Assembly (NCBI GenBank): GCA_001898185.1 | Contig: MKTI01000013.1 | Location: 124,001 to 188,000, forward strand | DNA length: 64,000 bases | Reading direction: 5' to 3' | From: Cellulomonas sp. 73-145 | GTDB lineage: Bacteria; Actinomycetota; Actinomycetes; Actinomycetales; Cellulomonadaceae | In this document: in pieces, positions 8,465 through 16,935 of the stretch | Numbering within the stretch: the stretch's first letter is position 1 | Layout: each line of letters opens with the position of its first letter | Notes under the pieces: generated by a model | Told to the model about the DNA's origin: nothing | What the model saw: only the letters and a program-made list of their open reading frames with translations | Database searches by the model: none | Position numbers and translations under genes: made by a program

Positions 8465-10030
8465 ATGAGCGAGCAACGACACTCCCTGCCCGGCAGCACC
8501 CGGCACCCGGTGCCCGACGCCCGGCCGGTCGGCGGTCCGGAGCCGTCGACGACGGTGGAGGTCACGCTCGTGCTGCGCCGACGTGGTGAGCTGCCACCGC
8601 CCGGCGGTGCGCCGCTGAGCCGCGAGCAGCTCGCCGCCACGGCCGGCGCGGACCCCCAGGACCTGGAGCTGGTGCGCCGCACGCTCGCGGCGGCCGGCGT
8701 CAGCGTGACGGCCGAGGACCCGGTCTCGCGGCGCGTCCAGGCGCAGGGCAGCCTGCAGACGCTGGAACGGGTGTTCGGCACGTCCCTCGGGCTCGTGGAG
8801 TCACCGGCGCCGGACGGTACCGGCACCGTCACGCACCGGCAGCGGACCGGCGAGCTGTCGGTGCCCGGCCCGTTGGCCGGCGTGGTGGTCGCGGTCCTGG
8901 GCCTGGACGACAGGCCCCAGGCGAGGACCCGGTTTCGACCCGCCGCCGCCGGCGCCAGGGCGTTCACCCCGCAGCAGCTCGGCACCGTCTACCGGTTCCC
9001 CGCCGGCACCACCGGCGCCGGGCAGAGGCTCGCCATCCTCGAGCTCGGCGGCGGCTACACCGACGCCGACCTGGCCGCCTACTGGTCCCGCGTCGGGGTG
9101 ACCTCCCCGCCGACCGTGACGGCCGTCGGCGTGGACGGCGCCGGGAACGCCCCGGACGGCAACCCGTCCGGCGCCGACGGTGAGGTGATGCTCGACATCG
9201 AGGTCGCCGGCGCTCTCTCCCCCGGCGCTGACCTGCTGGTGCACTTCGCACCGAACACCGACCGTGGCTTCCTCGACGCGCTGGCGACCGCGGTGCACGC
9301 GAGCCCGACGCCGGCCGCCGTGAGCATCAGCTGGGGGCAGTCGGAGGACCAGTGGACCGCGCAGGCCCGGGCCGCGATGGACCAGGCGATGGCGGACGCC
9401 GGCGCCCTGGGCGTCACGGTGTGCGTGGCCTCCGGCGACGACGGCAGCAACGACAACGCCACCGACGGTCGGCCGCACGTCGACTATCCCGCCTCGAGCC
9501 CGCAGGCGCTCGGGTGCGGCGGCACCACGCTGCACGCCGACACCACGACTGGCCGGGTCGCGACCGAGACGGTGTGGTTCCACGGCGCCGGCCAGGGCGG
9601 CACCGGCGGTGGGGTGAGCGACGTCTACCCGACGCCGGCGTGGCAGTCCGGCGTCGACGTCCCGGCGAGCACCGCGACCGGCCGGCCGGGGCGTGGTGTG
9701 CCCGACGTCGCCGGGGACGCGGACCCCGCCACGGGGTACGACGTCCGGGTAGACGGGACGGACACCGTCATCGGGGGGACGAGTGCCGTCGCGCCGCTGT
9801 GGGCGGCACTCGTGTGCCGGCTGGCCGAAGGGCTCGGACGGCTGCCCGGTCCGCTGGGCCCGAAGCTCTACACCGGTGCACGTGCAGGGGCGCCGACCGG
9901 TGGCCTGCGGGACATCACCTCGGGCACCAACGGGGCCTACTCCGCCGGCCCGGGCTGGGACCCGTGCACCGGGCTGGGCGTTCCCGACGGCCAGGCGCTG
10001 CTGGACAGGCTCCGCGCGGTGCACGCCTGA
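8465..10030 (+). CDS. Sedolisin (S53) serine-carboxyl peptidase with activation domain, no signal peptide
   Basis: Sedolisins are acid-active peptidases with a Ser-Glu-Asp triad. The 521-residue protein has a pro-kumamolisin-type activation domain (about 28-150) and a catalytic domain (about 165-520). Visible catalytic residues are E240 and D244 (in GEVMLDIEV), oxyanion D325 (SGDDGS) and nucleophile S440 (GGTSAVAPLW). The C-terminal calcium loop begins DITSGTNG. The ATG at 8465 follows GGAGGGAGGG. The N-terminus (MSEQRHSLPG) has no hydrophobic export signal, although most characterised sedolisins are secreted. It lies in an accessory group with a lipase-like hydrolase and a DUF4214 protein. 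Confidence 0.92.
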   Translation: MSEQRHSLPGSTRHPVPDARPVGGPEPSTTVEVTLVLRRRGELPPPGGAPLSREQLAATAGADPQDLELVRRTLAAAGVSVTAEDPVSRRVQAQGSLQTLERVFGTSLGLVESPAPDGTGTVTHRQRTGELSVPGPLAGVVVAVLGLDDRPQARTRFRPAAAGARAFTPQQLGTVYRFPAGTTGAGQRLAILELGGGYTDADLAAYWSRVGVTSPPTVTAVGVDGAGNAPDGNPSGADGEVMLDIEVAGALSPGADLLVHFAPNTDRGFLDALATAVHASPTPAAVSISWGQSEDQWTAQARAAMDQAMADAGALGVTVCVASGDDGSNDNATDGRPHVDYPASSPQALGCGGTTLHADTTTGRVATETVWFHGAGQGGTGGGVSDVYPTPAWQSGVDVPASTATGRPGRGVPDVAGDADPATGYDVRVDGTDTVIGGTSAVAPLWAALVCRLAEGLGRLPGPLGPKLYTGARAGAPTGGLRDITSGTNGAYSAGPGWDPCTGLGVPDGQALLDRLRAVHA

Positions 10031-10102
10031 CCTCAGACCCCTGAACGGTGGGATCGTCCCAGGACGGCTCAGCGCGGGCCCACCACGCGGCAGGGAGGTT
10101 CG

Positions 10103-11347
10103 ATGCACGTGCCGCCACCCGGAGCAGCGTGGATGCCCACTCGCCGTCGAGCGCTGCGCCGAACGCTGAAGGCCCTGCTGGTCCTGGCGATCGTGCTGGT
10201 GGTGGCGCTCGCCGGGTACGTCGGCTACGTGACGGTCCGGCAGCAGCAGGAGGTCGCCCTCCCCGCCCCGACCGGCCGGTATCCCGTCGGCCGGACGACG
10301 GCCGACTGGACCGACGACGCCCGCACCGACCCGCTCGCCCCGCGGTCGGGCATGCCGCGCGAGCTGTCCGCGTGGCTCTGGTACCCGGCCGCGCCGGCGC
10401 CAGGCGCGGCACCGGCGCGCTACACGCCGGGCGCATGGTCGGGACTGCACCTGCACGACCCGCTCGGGCTGGGCGAGACCCGTTTCGACCACGTCCGGGT
10501 GCACGCCGTCGCCGACGCCCCCGCCGCGGCCGGTCGGTTCCCCGTGGTCGTGCTCGAACCAGGGTTGGGTCTGGCCGCGCCGCAATACACCACGCTCGCG
10601 GAGAACCTGGCGAGCCACGGATACCTGGTCGCCGGGATCACGCCCACCTACAGCGCCCACCTGACCGTGCTGGACGGACGGCCGGTGGGCGCGACACCCG
10701 CCGGCAACCTGGAGGAGTCCGACGCGGCCGCCATGCGTCCGGCGGCCGACCGGCTGGTCAGCGTATGGGCTGCCGACGACCGCTTCGCCGCGTCCCGGGT
10801 CGCGGCGCTGGACGCGACCGGCCGGTTCGCCGGTCACGTCGACGCGGCAACCACCGTGTACCTGGGTCACTCCTTCGGCGGCGCCGCTGCGCTGCAGGCC
10901 TGCCACGACGACCCGCGGTGCGCAGGCGCGGCCGACCTCGACGGGACCCCGTTCGGCACGGTCGTCCAGGCCGGACTGGGGAAGCCGATGATGCTGCTGG
11001 CCAGCCAGGGCTCCTGCATCACGGGCACCTGCCGGCCGAGCGGCTCCGACGAGCAGTCCACGCGCGATGCGGCCCGCACCTTGCTGGCCGCCAGCACCGG
11101 GCCCGTCTCGAGCTTCCAGCTCGACGGGGCCCGGCACCTCAACTTCAGCGACTACGGCGCCTACTACCTGGCCGCGCCGATCCGCGCCCTGGTCGGGCTC
11201 GGGTCGATCGACGGCGACCATGCGCTGACCATCACCGACGCCTACCTGGCTGCGTTCGTCGACCACGTGGCCCGGGGCGTGCCGGAGCCTCTGCTGGCCG
11301 GGTCCTCTCCGTACCCGCAGGTCGAGGTGCAGCGCACTGCTTCTTGA
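10103..11347 (+). CDS. Membrane-anchored alpha/beta hydrolase, platelet-activating-factor acetylhydrolase-like
   Basis: This is a 414-residue hydrolase. A basic N-end is followed by one membrane segment (about 24-45, LLVLAIVLVVALAGYVGYV), so the catalytic domain is probably outside the cell and tethered. The nucleophile S257 lies in GHSFGG, a candidate acid is D278 or D280 in AADLDGTPFG, and H345 lies in GARHLNFSDY. The HxNFSD pattern is typical of the PAF-acetylhydrolase isoform II group. PEPGLG-type oxyanion residues appear in VVLEPGLGL. The start ATG follows GGGAGG. The natural ester substrate is unknown. A secreted or wall lipid is possible. Confidence 0.85.
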   Translation: MHVPPPGAAWMPTRRRALRRTLKALLVLAIVLVVALAGYVGYVTVRQQQEVALPAPTGRYPVGRTTADWTDDARTDPLAPRSGMPRELSAWLWYPAAPAPGAAPARYTPGAWSGLHLHDPLGLGETRFDHVRVHAVADAPAAAGRFPVVVLEPGLGLAAPQYTTLAENLASHGYLVAGITPTYSAHLTVLDGRPVGATPAGNLEESDAAAMRPAADRLVSVWAADDRFAASRVAALDATGRFAGHVDAATTVYLGHSFGGAAALQACHDDPRCAGAADLDGTPFGTVVQAGLGKPMMLLASQGSCITGTCRPSGSDEQSTRDAARTLLAASTGPVSSFQLDGARHLNFSDYGAYYLAAPIRALVGLGSIDGDHALTITDAYLAAFVDHVARGVPEPLLAGSSPYPQVEVQRTAS

Positions 11348-11623
11348 ACAGGTGCTCCGAGCTGCACGGTGCCGCCGGACGAACCGCAGGACGTGGACGC
11401 CGGCGCCCCCCCGAACGGGCAGCCATCGCTCCGCGGAACCCAGCAGCTGCTACCCGCGCGTCGGCGCAGACCAGCGATGCAAACCACGCCACGAGGGCGT
11501 CGCGGCTGGCTACGCTCCGATCACGGCCGCGGTGCGCTGGTGCGCCTCACGCGCTACACCGATTCCGGCGTCGGACACGGCGACACCGCCGCGCCTGTTC
11601 CTCGGGCAGCCCCTGGAGACCAC

Positions 11624-12619
11624 GTGCGCATCACTCACCGGGCCCTCGCGCTCGCCGCCGTCAGCCTGCTCGTCGCCTCAACGGCTGCACCGGCCTCTGC
11701 TGCGCCGCTGCACGACGTCGTCGACCCCGCCTATGCCAACGCCGTCGACAACTACGTGATCTCCGTCTACGAGGACCTCTTCCACCGAGCGCCGGAGTGG
11801 TCGGGTGAGGTGACCTGGTCGACCGCACTCATCTCGGGGACGCCGCGCATCGCGGTGGCGAACGCGATCACCTCCTCGGAGGAGTTCCGGACCGGTCTGA
11901 TCGACGACGCCTACGACGCCTACCTGGGTCGTGGTCCGGACGCCGGCGGGCTGCAGTCCTGGCTCCGCGCCATGAGCGCCGGCATGACCGTCGAGCAGCT
12001 CGACTCGGGCTTCATCGCCTCCCCCGAGTACTGGGCGACCAGCGGCGGGACCTCCGCGGACTGGGTCAGGGCCCTGTACCGCGATGTCCTCGGCCGCGAT
12101 GCCGGTGCCTCGGAGGTCGCCGGCTGGGTGGCCGCGCTGGACCGTGGAGCGACCCGGACGCAGGTCTCGATGGGCTTCCTGCTGTCGACCGAGTACCTGA
12201 CCTCGGTCGTCGACGGCTACTACCAGCACCTTCTGCGCCGGAGCATCGAACCGGGGCAAGGCACCTGGGTCGCCGCCATCCAGAACGGGGCCCGGGACGA
12301 GCAGATCATCAGCGGAATCGTTGCCTCCGACGAGTACTGGAACAGCCAGTCGACGCGCCCCTTCGTCGGGTCCATCACGTTGTCGCCCAACCAGGACACC
12401 AGCGTGTACCTCGGTGGCGGCCAGAGCTACACCGTCCAGGCGTACCGGCCCGACGGGACGCTCATCGGCGACGCGACCGACGAGGCCACCATCACGTGGG
12501 ACGGTCAGCCGTGCGTGCACGGGCTGTGCCAGCCCACATCTGTCGGCCAGCACGAGATCCAGGCACAGCATCGCGGGCTCAACGCCTCGGTGACGCTGAC
12601 GGTGCTTCCTCCTGCCTGA
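11624..12619 (+). CDS. Secreted protein with four DUF4214-like repeats and a C-terminal Ig-like domain
   Basis: The 331-residue protein starts at GTG 11624 with GGAG upstream. A Sec signal (residues 1-26) ends in ASA. Four consecutive units of about 50 residues (roughly 40-240) share the pattern Tyr, Leu-hydrophobic-Arg, Trp near the middle, and an ending Ser-x-Glu-Tyr/Phe: SSEEF, SPEYW, STEYL, SDEYW. This matches the DUF4214 repeat seen in surface and secreted proteins. A beta-rich domain follows (about 248-331) with two cysteines in QPCVHGLCQ, probably Ig-like. No catalytic motif is visible. About 275 bp upstream of it hold no convincing gene. Confidence 0.8.
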   Translation: MRITHRALALAAVSLLVASTAAPASAAPLHDVVDPAYANAVDNYVISVYEDLFHRAPEWSGEVTWSTALISGTPRIAVANAITSSEEFRTGLIDDAYDAYLGRGPDAGGLQSWLRAMSAGMTVEQLDSGFIASPEYWATSGGTSADWVRALYRDVLGRDAGASEVAGWVAALDRGATRTQVSMGFLLSTEYLTSVVDGYYQHLLRRSIEPGQGTWVAAIQNGARDEQIISGIVASDEYWNSQSTRPFVGSITLSPNQDTSVYLGGGQSYTVQAYRPDGTLIGDATDEATITWDGQPCVHGLCQPTSVGQHEIQAQHRGLNASVTLTVLPPA

Positions 12620-12707
12620 CCGTCGCGCCTGAGCACCCGCTCGGTACCCGTCCCTGCACTGCTGGGCCTAGGCAGGACCGCATCCCCGCGCCGGCGTCGA
12701 GCGGACG

Positions 12708-13247
12708 TCACGAACCGGGGAACGTCACCTGGAAGAGTGCATGGGCCTGCCACCGGCCCGCGATCCGCAGGTAGTCCGGCGCCACGCCGTACTGGACGAA
12801 CCCGTTCGAGGCCAGCACGCGCTGGGAGGCGGTGTTGTCGAGCAGCGTGCTCGCCTCGAGCCGATGGAGCCCGAGCTCCTCAGCCGCGAGCCGCTTGGCG
12901 GCGGCGACCGCCCTCGTCGCGATCCCACGGCCGTTGTGGTCCTGCGCCACCCAGTAGCCGACGCTCGCGGACTGGAAGGCGCCCCGGATGATGCTGTTGA
13001 GGTTGAGGATCCCCACCACGTCGCCGCCCTCGACCAGCACGGCGGGATACATCGCTCCCGCCTCGGCTGAGGCGAGCGCCGTCCGCACCGCGCGCTCCTG
13101 CCCCTCGTCCGTGAACCAGTCCTCGGCGCGCACCGGGCTCGTCGGCGCGAGGAAGTCCCGGTTCGCCCGGACCAGCCGGGCCAGGACCGGTGCGTCACCG
13201 AGGGTCAGCCGTCGCACGGGCGAGGCCGCGTCTGCGATCACCGTCAC
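12708..13247 (-). CDS. GNAT-family N-acetyltransferase (RimJ/RimL-like)
   Basis: This is a 179-residue GNAT acetyltransferase of the ribosomal-protein acetylating type, which moves acetyl from acetyl-CoA to an N-terminal or small-molecule amine. The acetyl-CoA loop appears as VAQDHNGRGIATRAV, followed by HRLEASTLLDNTASQRVLASNGF, the classic RimJ/L ending. The GTG start at 13247 has GGAGGGAG at 7 nt. It is convergent with the DUF4214 gene. The target is unknown. RimJ-like proteins often modify ribosomal proteins or antibiotics. Confidence 0.9.
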   Translation of the reverse strand: MTVIADAASPVRRLTLGDAPVLARLVRANRDFLAPTSPVRAEDWFTDEGQERAVRTALASAEAGAMYPAVLVEGGDVVGILNLNSIIRGAFQSASVGYWVAQDHNGRGIATRAVAAAKRLAAEELGLHRLEASTLLDNTASQRVLASNGFVQYGVAPDYLRIAGRWQAHALFQVTFPGS

Positions 13248-13320
13248 GCGCGTGCTCCCTCCGTTCGCAGCCCGCGGTCCGACCGGCGGCTCGACGGGCC
13301 GGCCGGTGCGGCCCCCCGGG

Positions 13321-14397
13321 TCACACGTTGAAGCGGAACTCCACCACGTCGCCGTCGGCCATCACGTAGTCCTTGCCCTCGATCCGCGCCTTGCCCGCCG
13401 CGCGGGCCGCGGCGATCGACCCGGCCTCGACCAGGTCGTCGTAGCCGATCACCTCGGCCTTGATGAAGCCCTTCTGGAAGTCGGTGTGGATCACCCCGGC
13501 CGCCTGCGGCGCGGTCCAGCCCTGGTGGATTGTCCAGGCGCGGGACTCCTTGGGACCGGCCGTCAGGTACGTCTGCAGGCCCAGCGTGTGGAAGCCGACC
13601 CGCGCCAGCTGGTCCAGCCCGGACTCCTCCTGGCCGTTCTCGGCGAGCATCTCCCGCGCCTCGTCGGGCTCGAGCTCCACCAGCTCGGCCTCGAACTTCG
13701 CGTCGAGGAAGACGGCGTCCGCAGGTGCGACGGCCGCACGCAGCTTCTCCTGCATCGCGGTGTCGGCGAGGCCGGCGTCGTCGGTGTTGAACACGTAGAT
13801 GAACGGCTTGGTGGTCAGCAGGCCGAACTCCGCGAGCGTCTGGACGTCCACGCCGTCGGCCAGCGAGAGCGGACGACCGTCCTCCAGCACCGACTGCGCC
13901 TGCTGGGCGGCGGCCAGGGACGCGCTGTCGGCCCGCTTGAGCCGCACCTCCTTCTCCAGGCGCGGCACCACCTTCTCCAGGGTCTGCAGGTCCGCGAGCG
14001 CCAGCTCGGTGTGGATCGTCTCGATGTCCGCCAGCGGCTCGACGCGACCCTCGACGTGCACCACGTCCGGGTCGGCGAACGCCCTGGTCACCACGCAGAT
14101 CGCGTCGGCCTCACGGATGTTGGCGAGGAACTTGTTGCCGAGCCCCTCACCCTCGCTCGCACCCTTGACGATGCCGGCGATGTCGACGAAGGAGACGGTG
14201 GCCGGGACGATGCGCTCGGATCCGAACACGCGGGCGAGCCCGTCCAGCCGTGCGTCCGGCAGCGGGACCACGCCGACGTTGGGCTCGATGGTCGCGAACG
14301 GGTAGTTGGCGGCGAGCACCTGGGCCTGCGTCAGTGCGTTGAAGAGGGTGGACTTGCCGACGTTGGGCAGGCCGACGATGCCGATGGTGAGCGCCAC
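13321..14397 (-). CDS. ychF: Redox-regulated ATPase/GTPase YchF (OLA1 family)
   Basis: YchF is a universally conserved P-loop ATPase of the Obg superfamily that binds ribosomes and acts in stress and translation control. At 358 residues it has normal length. The G1 loop GLPNVGKST begins at residue 9 right after the N-terminus, the G2/G3 region includes FVDIAGIVKGASEGEGLGNKFL, and the adenine-selective NxxE-type site is in YVFNTDDAG. The C-terminal TGS domain holds GVIHTDFQKGFIKAEVIGY. The start is GTG (MALTIGIVG). It lies 18 bp upstream of the ABC permease stop, so it is a separate unit on the same strand. Confidence 0.97.
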   Translation of the reverse strand: MALTIGIVGLPNVGKSTLFNALTQAQVLAANYPFATIEPNVGVVPLPDARLDGLARVFGSERIVPATVSFVDIAGIVKGASEGEGLGNKFLANIREADAICVVTRAFADPDVVHVEGRVEPLADIETIHTELALADLQTLEKVVPRLEKEVRLKRADSASLAAAQQAQSVLEDGRPLSLADGVDVQTLAEFGLLTTKPFIYVFNTDDAGLADTAMQEKLRAAVAPADAVFLDAKFEAELVELEPDEAREMLAENGQEESGLDQLARVGFHTLGLQTYLTAGPKESRAWTIHQGWTAPQAAGVIHTDFQKGFIKAEVIGYDDLVEAGSIAAARAAGKARIEGKDYVMADGDVVEFRFNV

Positions 14398-14415
14398 GGC
14401 GGGAGAGTCTACGGG

Positions 14416-15978
14416 TCAGGCCATGGCGATCAGCCGGCGCAGCAGGTCGGGAGCGGTGCGGTCGAGCGTGCGACCGCCGAGCCGCACACCGAGTGCCATG
14501 AGCGCCGTCCCGAGCGCCGGGCCGACCGCGAGGGTGACCCAGCCGAGCGCCTCGCGGTGCCCGGCCACCGACATCACGGCGAGCACCGTGACCGGCGCGC
14601 ACAGCAGCCCGACCGCCGCCCAGCCGGCGAGCTGCGTCAGCATCGCGGGGACCGTGGCGCCCTGCTGGGTGGAGAACGGGTTCTCCCCCGCCTTGCGCAC
14701 GCGGTAGACGACGAGTGCCGAGGCGACGGACGAGACCCCGAGGGTCGTGGTCAGCGTGCCCAGGGCGCTGCCGAGCAGCGGCGCGACGGCGTCCGGGCGA
14801 TGGAGGAACAGCGCGCACGCGATCGTCATGACCGTCACCACCGGCACGCCGAGCACCAGGGCGGCGAGCACGCGGCCCACGCGGTCGACCCCGCCGCGCA
14901 CCCCCGCGGCGACGTGCACCCAGAACGCCGGCCCGTCGAAGCTGATGTCGGAGGAGATGGACCAGCCGAGCAGGAAGCCTGCGAGCGGGCCCGCAGCCAG
15001 CACCAGGCCGCTGCCCATGCCGAGCACCGCGAAGAGCACGGGGAAGATCGGCACGGCCACGACCGCCATGGCGTAGCGGGGATCGCGCACCCAGTAGGTC
15101 AGGCACCGGGCCAGCACGGCACCCCGTGGGCTGGCCGGCACGCGGGCGAACCACCCGAGCCCGCGCTGACGCCGTCCGGCCACGTCGTGCGGCGGGTCCA
15201 CCAGGGCCCGGGCGAGCGACCGGTCCCAGACGAGCACCGCCACCGCGACCGTGGCCAGGGCGACCACCAGCCGCGCCAGCGCCTGCCACCAGCGTCCCGA
15301 AGCCACGTCGGGCGCCAGGGCCCAGGCCGCCCCGAACGGCGTCCACCCGACGGCCTGCACCACAGGCGTCATGTCGGCCGCACGGATGCGGGACGCGCCC
15401 ATGGTGAGGCCGGACATCGCCGGGCCGATGAACATCATCGGGATCAGCACCAGCGCGGCGCCCAGCTCGCGCACCCGCCGCCGCACCACGACCCGAGCCA
15501 GCGCGGTGGTCAGCGCGCGCGAGCCGGCGACGCAGGTCGCCACCGCGAGGACGGCGCCCAGCAGGCTGGCGACCAGGGCCGCGGGCTCGCGCCACCAGAG
15601 GATCGCCGACCCCAGCGCGGCGAGCACCGTCAGCAGGCCGGGCACGCCGACCAGACCGGAGACCGCCAGGCCGGTGAGCAGGTGCGCCCGACGGATGGGG
15701 TACGGCGCGAAGCGCGCGGGGTCCATCGTGGCGTCGACGCCGAACGCGACGAGCGGCACCACGCACCACGCGAGCACCAGCGCAGCACCGGCGACGACGA
15801 CCACGAGCTCCCGGAGCACCAGCGCCTGGGTGCTGACGTAGACGAGGCCACCCGTCACGACCACGAGCACGCCCAGCCCGTACAGCAGCGCGAGCAGCAT
15901 CAGCACCACCTGCCAGGCGCTGCGCTTCAGCCCGTTGGCGAGCAGCCTCAGCTTGAGGCGGACGAGGTGCCCAACCAC
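14416..15978 (-). CDS. ABC transporter permease, large polytopic, unassigned substrate
   Basis: This is a 520-residue protein with about twelve hydrophobic segments, which fits an ABC exporter permease of the type that pairs with one small ATPase. GTG at 15978 is chosen since GGGGGA stands 5 nt before it. This start overlaps the end of the ATPase gene by 31 nt, so the pair is translationally coupled. No soluble domain or catalytic motif is seen. Substrate is not inferable: related pairs are annotated only as ABC transporter permease in Actinobacteria. The first helix starts near KRSAWQVVLMLLALLYG. Confidence 0.85.
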   Translation of the reverse strand: MVGHLVRLKLRLLANGLKRSAWQVVLMLLALLYGLGVLVVVTGGLVYVSTQALVLRELVVVVAGAALVLAWCVVPLVAFGVDATMDPARFAPYPIRRAHLLTGLAVSGLVGVPGLLTVLAALGSAILWWREPAALVASLLGAVLAVATCVAGSRALTTALARVVVRRRVRELGAALVLIPMMFIGPAMSGLTMGASRIRAADMTPVVQAVGWTPFGAAWALAPDVASGRWWQALARLVVALATVAVAVLVWDRSLARALVDPPHDVAGRRQRGLGWFARVPASPRGAVLARCLTYWVRDPRYAMAVVAVPIFPVLFAVLGMGSGLVLAAGPLAGFLLGWSISSDISFDGPAFWVHVAAGVRGGVDRVGRVLAALVLGVPVVTVMTIACALFLHRPDAVAPLLGSALGTLTTTLGVSSVASALVVYRVRKAGENPFSTQQGATVPAMLTQLAGWAAVGLLCAPVTVLAVMSVAGHREALGWVTLAVGPALGTALMALGVRLGGRTLDRTAPDLLRRLIAMA

Positions 15979-16802
15979 GCCAGTCCCCCGCCCGTGATGC
16001 GTCCACCGACCAGCTGCACGAACCGGTCCTCCAGAGTGCCGGCGCCGCGCACCTCGTCCACCGTTCCCGCGGCCAGCACGTGCCCGCCGGCGATCACCGC
16101 GACGTGGTCGCACATCCGCTGGACCAGGTCCATCACGTGCGAGGAGACGATCACCGTGCCGCCGCCCGCCACGTAGGCGGCGAGGATGTCCCGGATGTTG
16201 GCGGCCGAGACCGGGTCGACCGCCTCGAACGGCTCGTCGAGCACCAGCAGCCGGGGCGCGTGCACCATGGCGCACGCCAGCGCGATCTTCTTCGTCATGC
16301 CGGCCGAGTAGTCGACCACCAGCGTGTCCGCGTCCCGCTCCAGGTCCATGGTCCGCAGCAGGTCGGCGGTGCGGGCAGCCACCGTGTCGCGGTCGAGACC
16401 GCGAAGCAGACCGGCGTACGTGATGGCCTGCGCACCGGTCAGACGGTCGAACAGCGGGATGCCGTCCGGCAGCACGCCGAGCAGCGCCTTGCCCCGCAGC
16501 GGATCGGACCACAGGTCGACGCCCTGCACCCACACGCTGCCGAAGTCGGGGCGCAGCAGCCCCGTCGCCATCAGCAGCGTGGTCGTCTTCCCGGCGCCGT
16601 TGGGCCCGACGAGGCCGTAGCAGGAGCCGGTCGGCACGTCGAGGTCCAGACCGGCGACCGCGATGGTGCTGCCGAACCGCCGCCACAGACCGCGGAGCAC
16701 GAGGGCCGGGGGCTCGGCGAGCGGCTGAGCAGAGGCGAGCGGCGGTGGTGGATCGGGAGGGAGCTGCGGCCCCTGGTTGCCGTCGGGCACGGGCGTCAGC
16801 AT
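15948..16802 (-). CDS. ABC transporter ATP-binding protein with variant signature
   Basis: This is the 284-residue nucleotide-binding partner of the permease that follows it. Walker A is GPNGAGKTTT (about residue 62), Walker B is LLVLDEPFEAVD and the switch histidine is in VIVSSHV. The ABC signature reads YSAGMTKKI instead of LSGGQ. The S and the second glycine-like position remain, and this variant occurs in gliding/ABC-2 exporter ATPases. The ATG at 16802 is the first plausible start and has only a weak ribosome site. A Pro-rich N-terminal lead (residues 1-30) precedes the domain. It is divergent from rmuC. Confidence 0.9.
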   Translation of the reverse strand: MLTPVPDGNQGPQLPPDPPPPLASAQPLAEPPALVLRGLWRRFGSTIAVAGLDLDVPTGSCYGLVGPNGAGKTTTLLMATGLLRPDFGSVWVQGVDLWSDPLRGKALLGVLPDGIPLFDRLTGAQAITYAGLLRGLDRDTVAARTADLLRTMDLERDADTLVVDYSAGMTKKIALACAMVHAPRLLVLDEPFEAVDPVSAANIRDILAAYVAGGGTVIVSSHVMDLVQRMCDHVAVIAGGHVLAAGTVDEVRGAGTLEDRFVQLVGGRITGGGLAWLGTSSASS

Positions 16803-16935
16803 AGGTGCGGGCACCCACGCGGGTCCGGGGTTCCGCCGGGCCAGGCGCGGGCAGACCGGCGTGGCGGACCGGCTGCGGGACGGCCGCCGTGCGCGCCGCG
16901 ACCGGCATGTCGGTGGTCGGCGGCACCCTGGCGGC

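Noticed and set aside
11348..11623. N-terminal extension of the DUF4214 protein from an upstream ATG
   Set aside because: The extension would bury the signal peptide. GTG 11624 has a ribosome site and starts exactly at the signal sequence.
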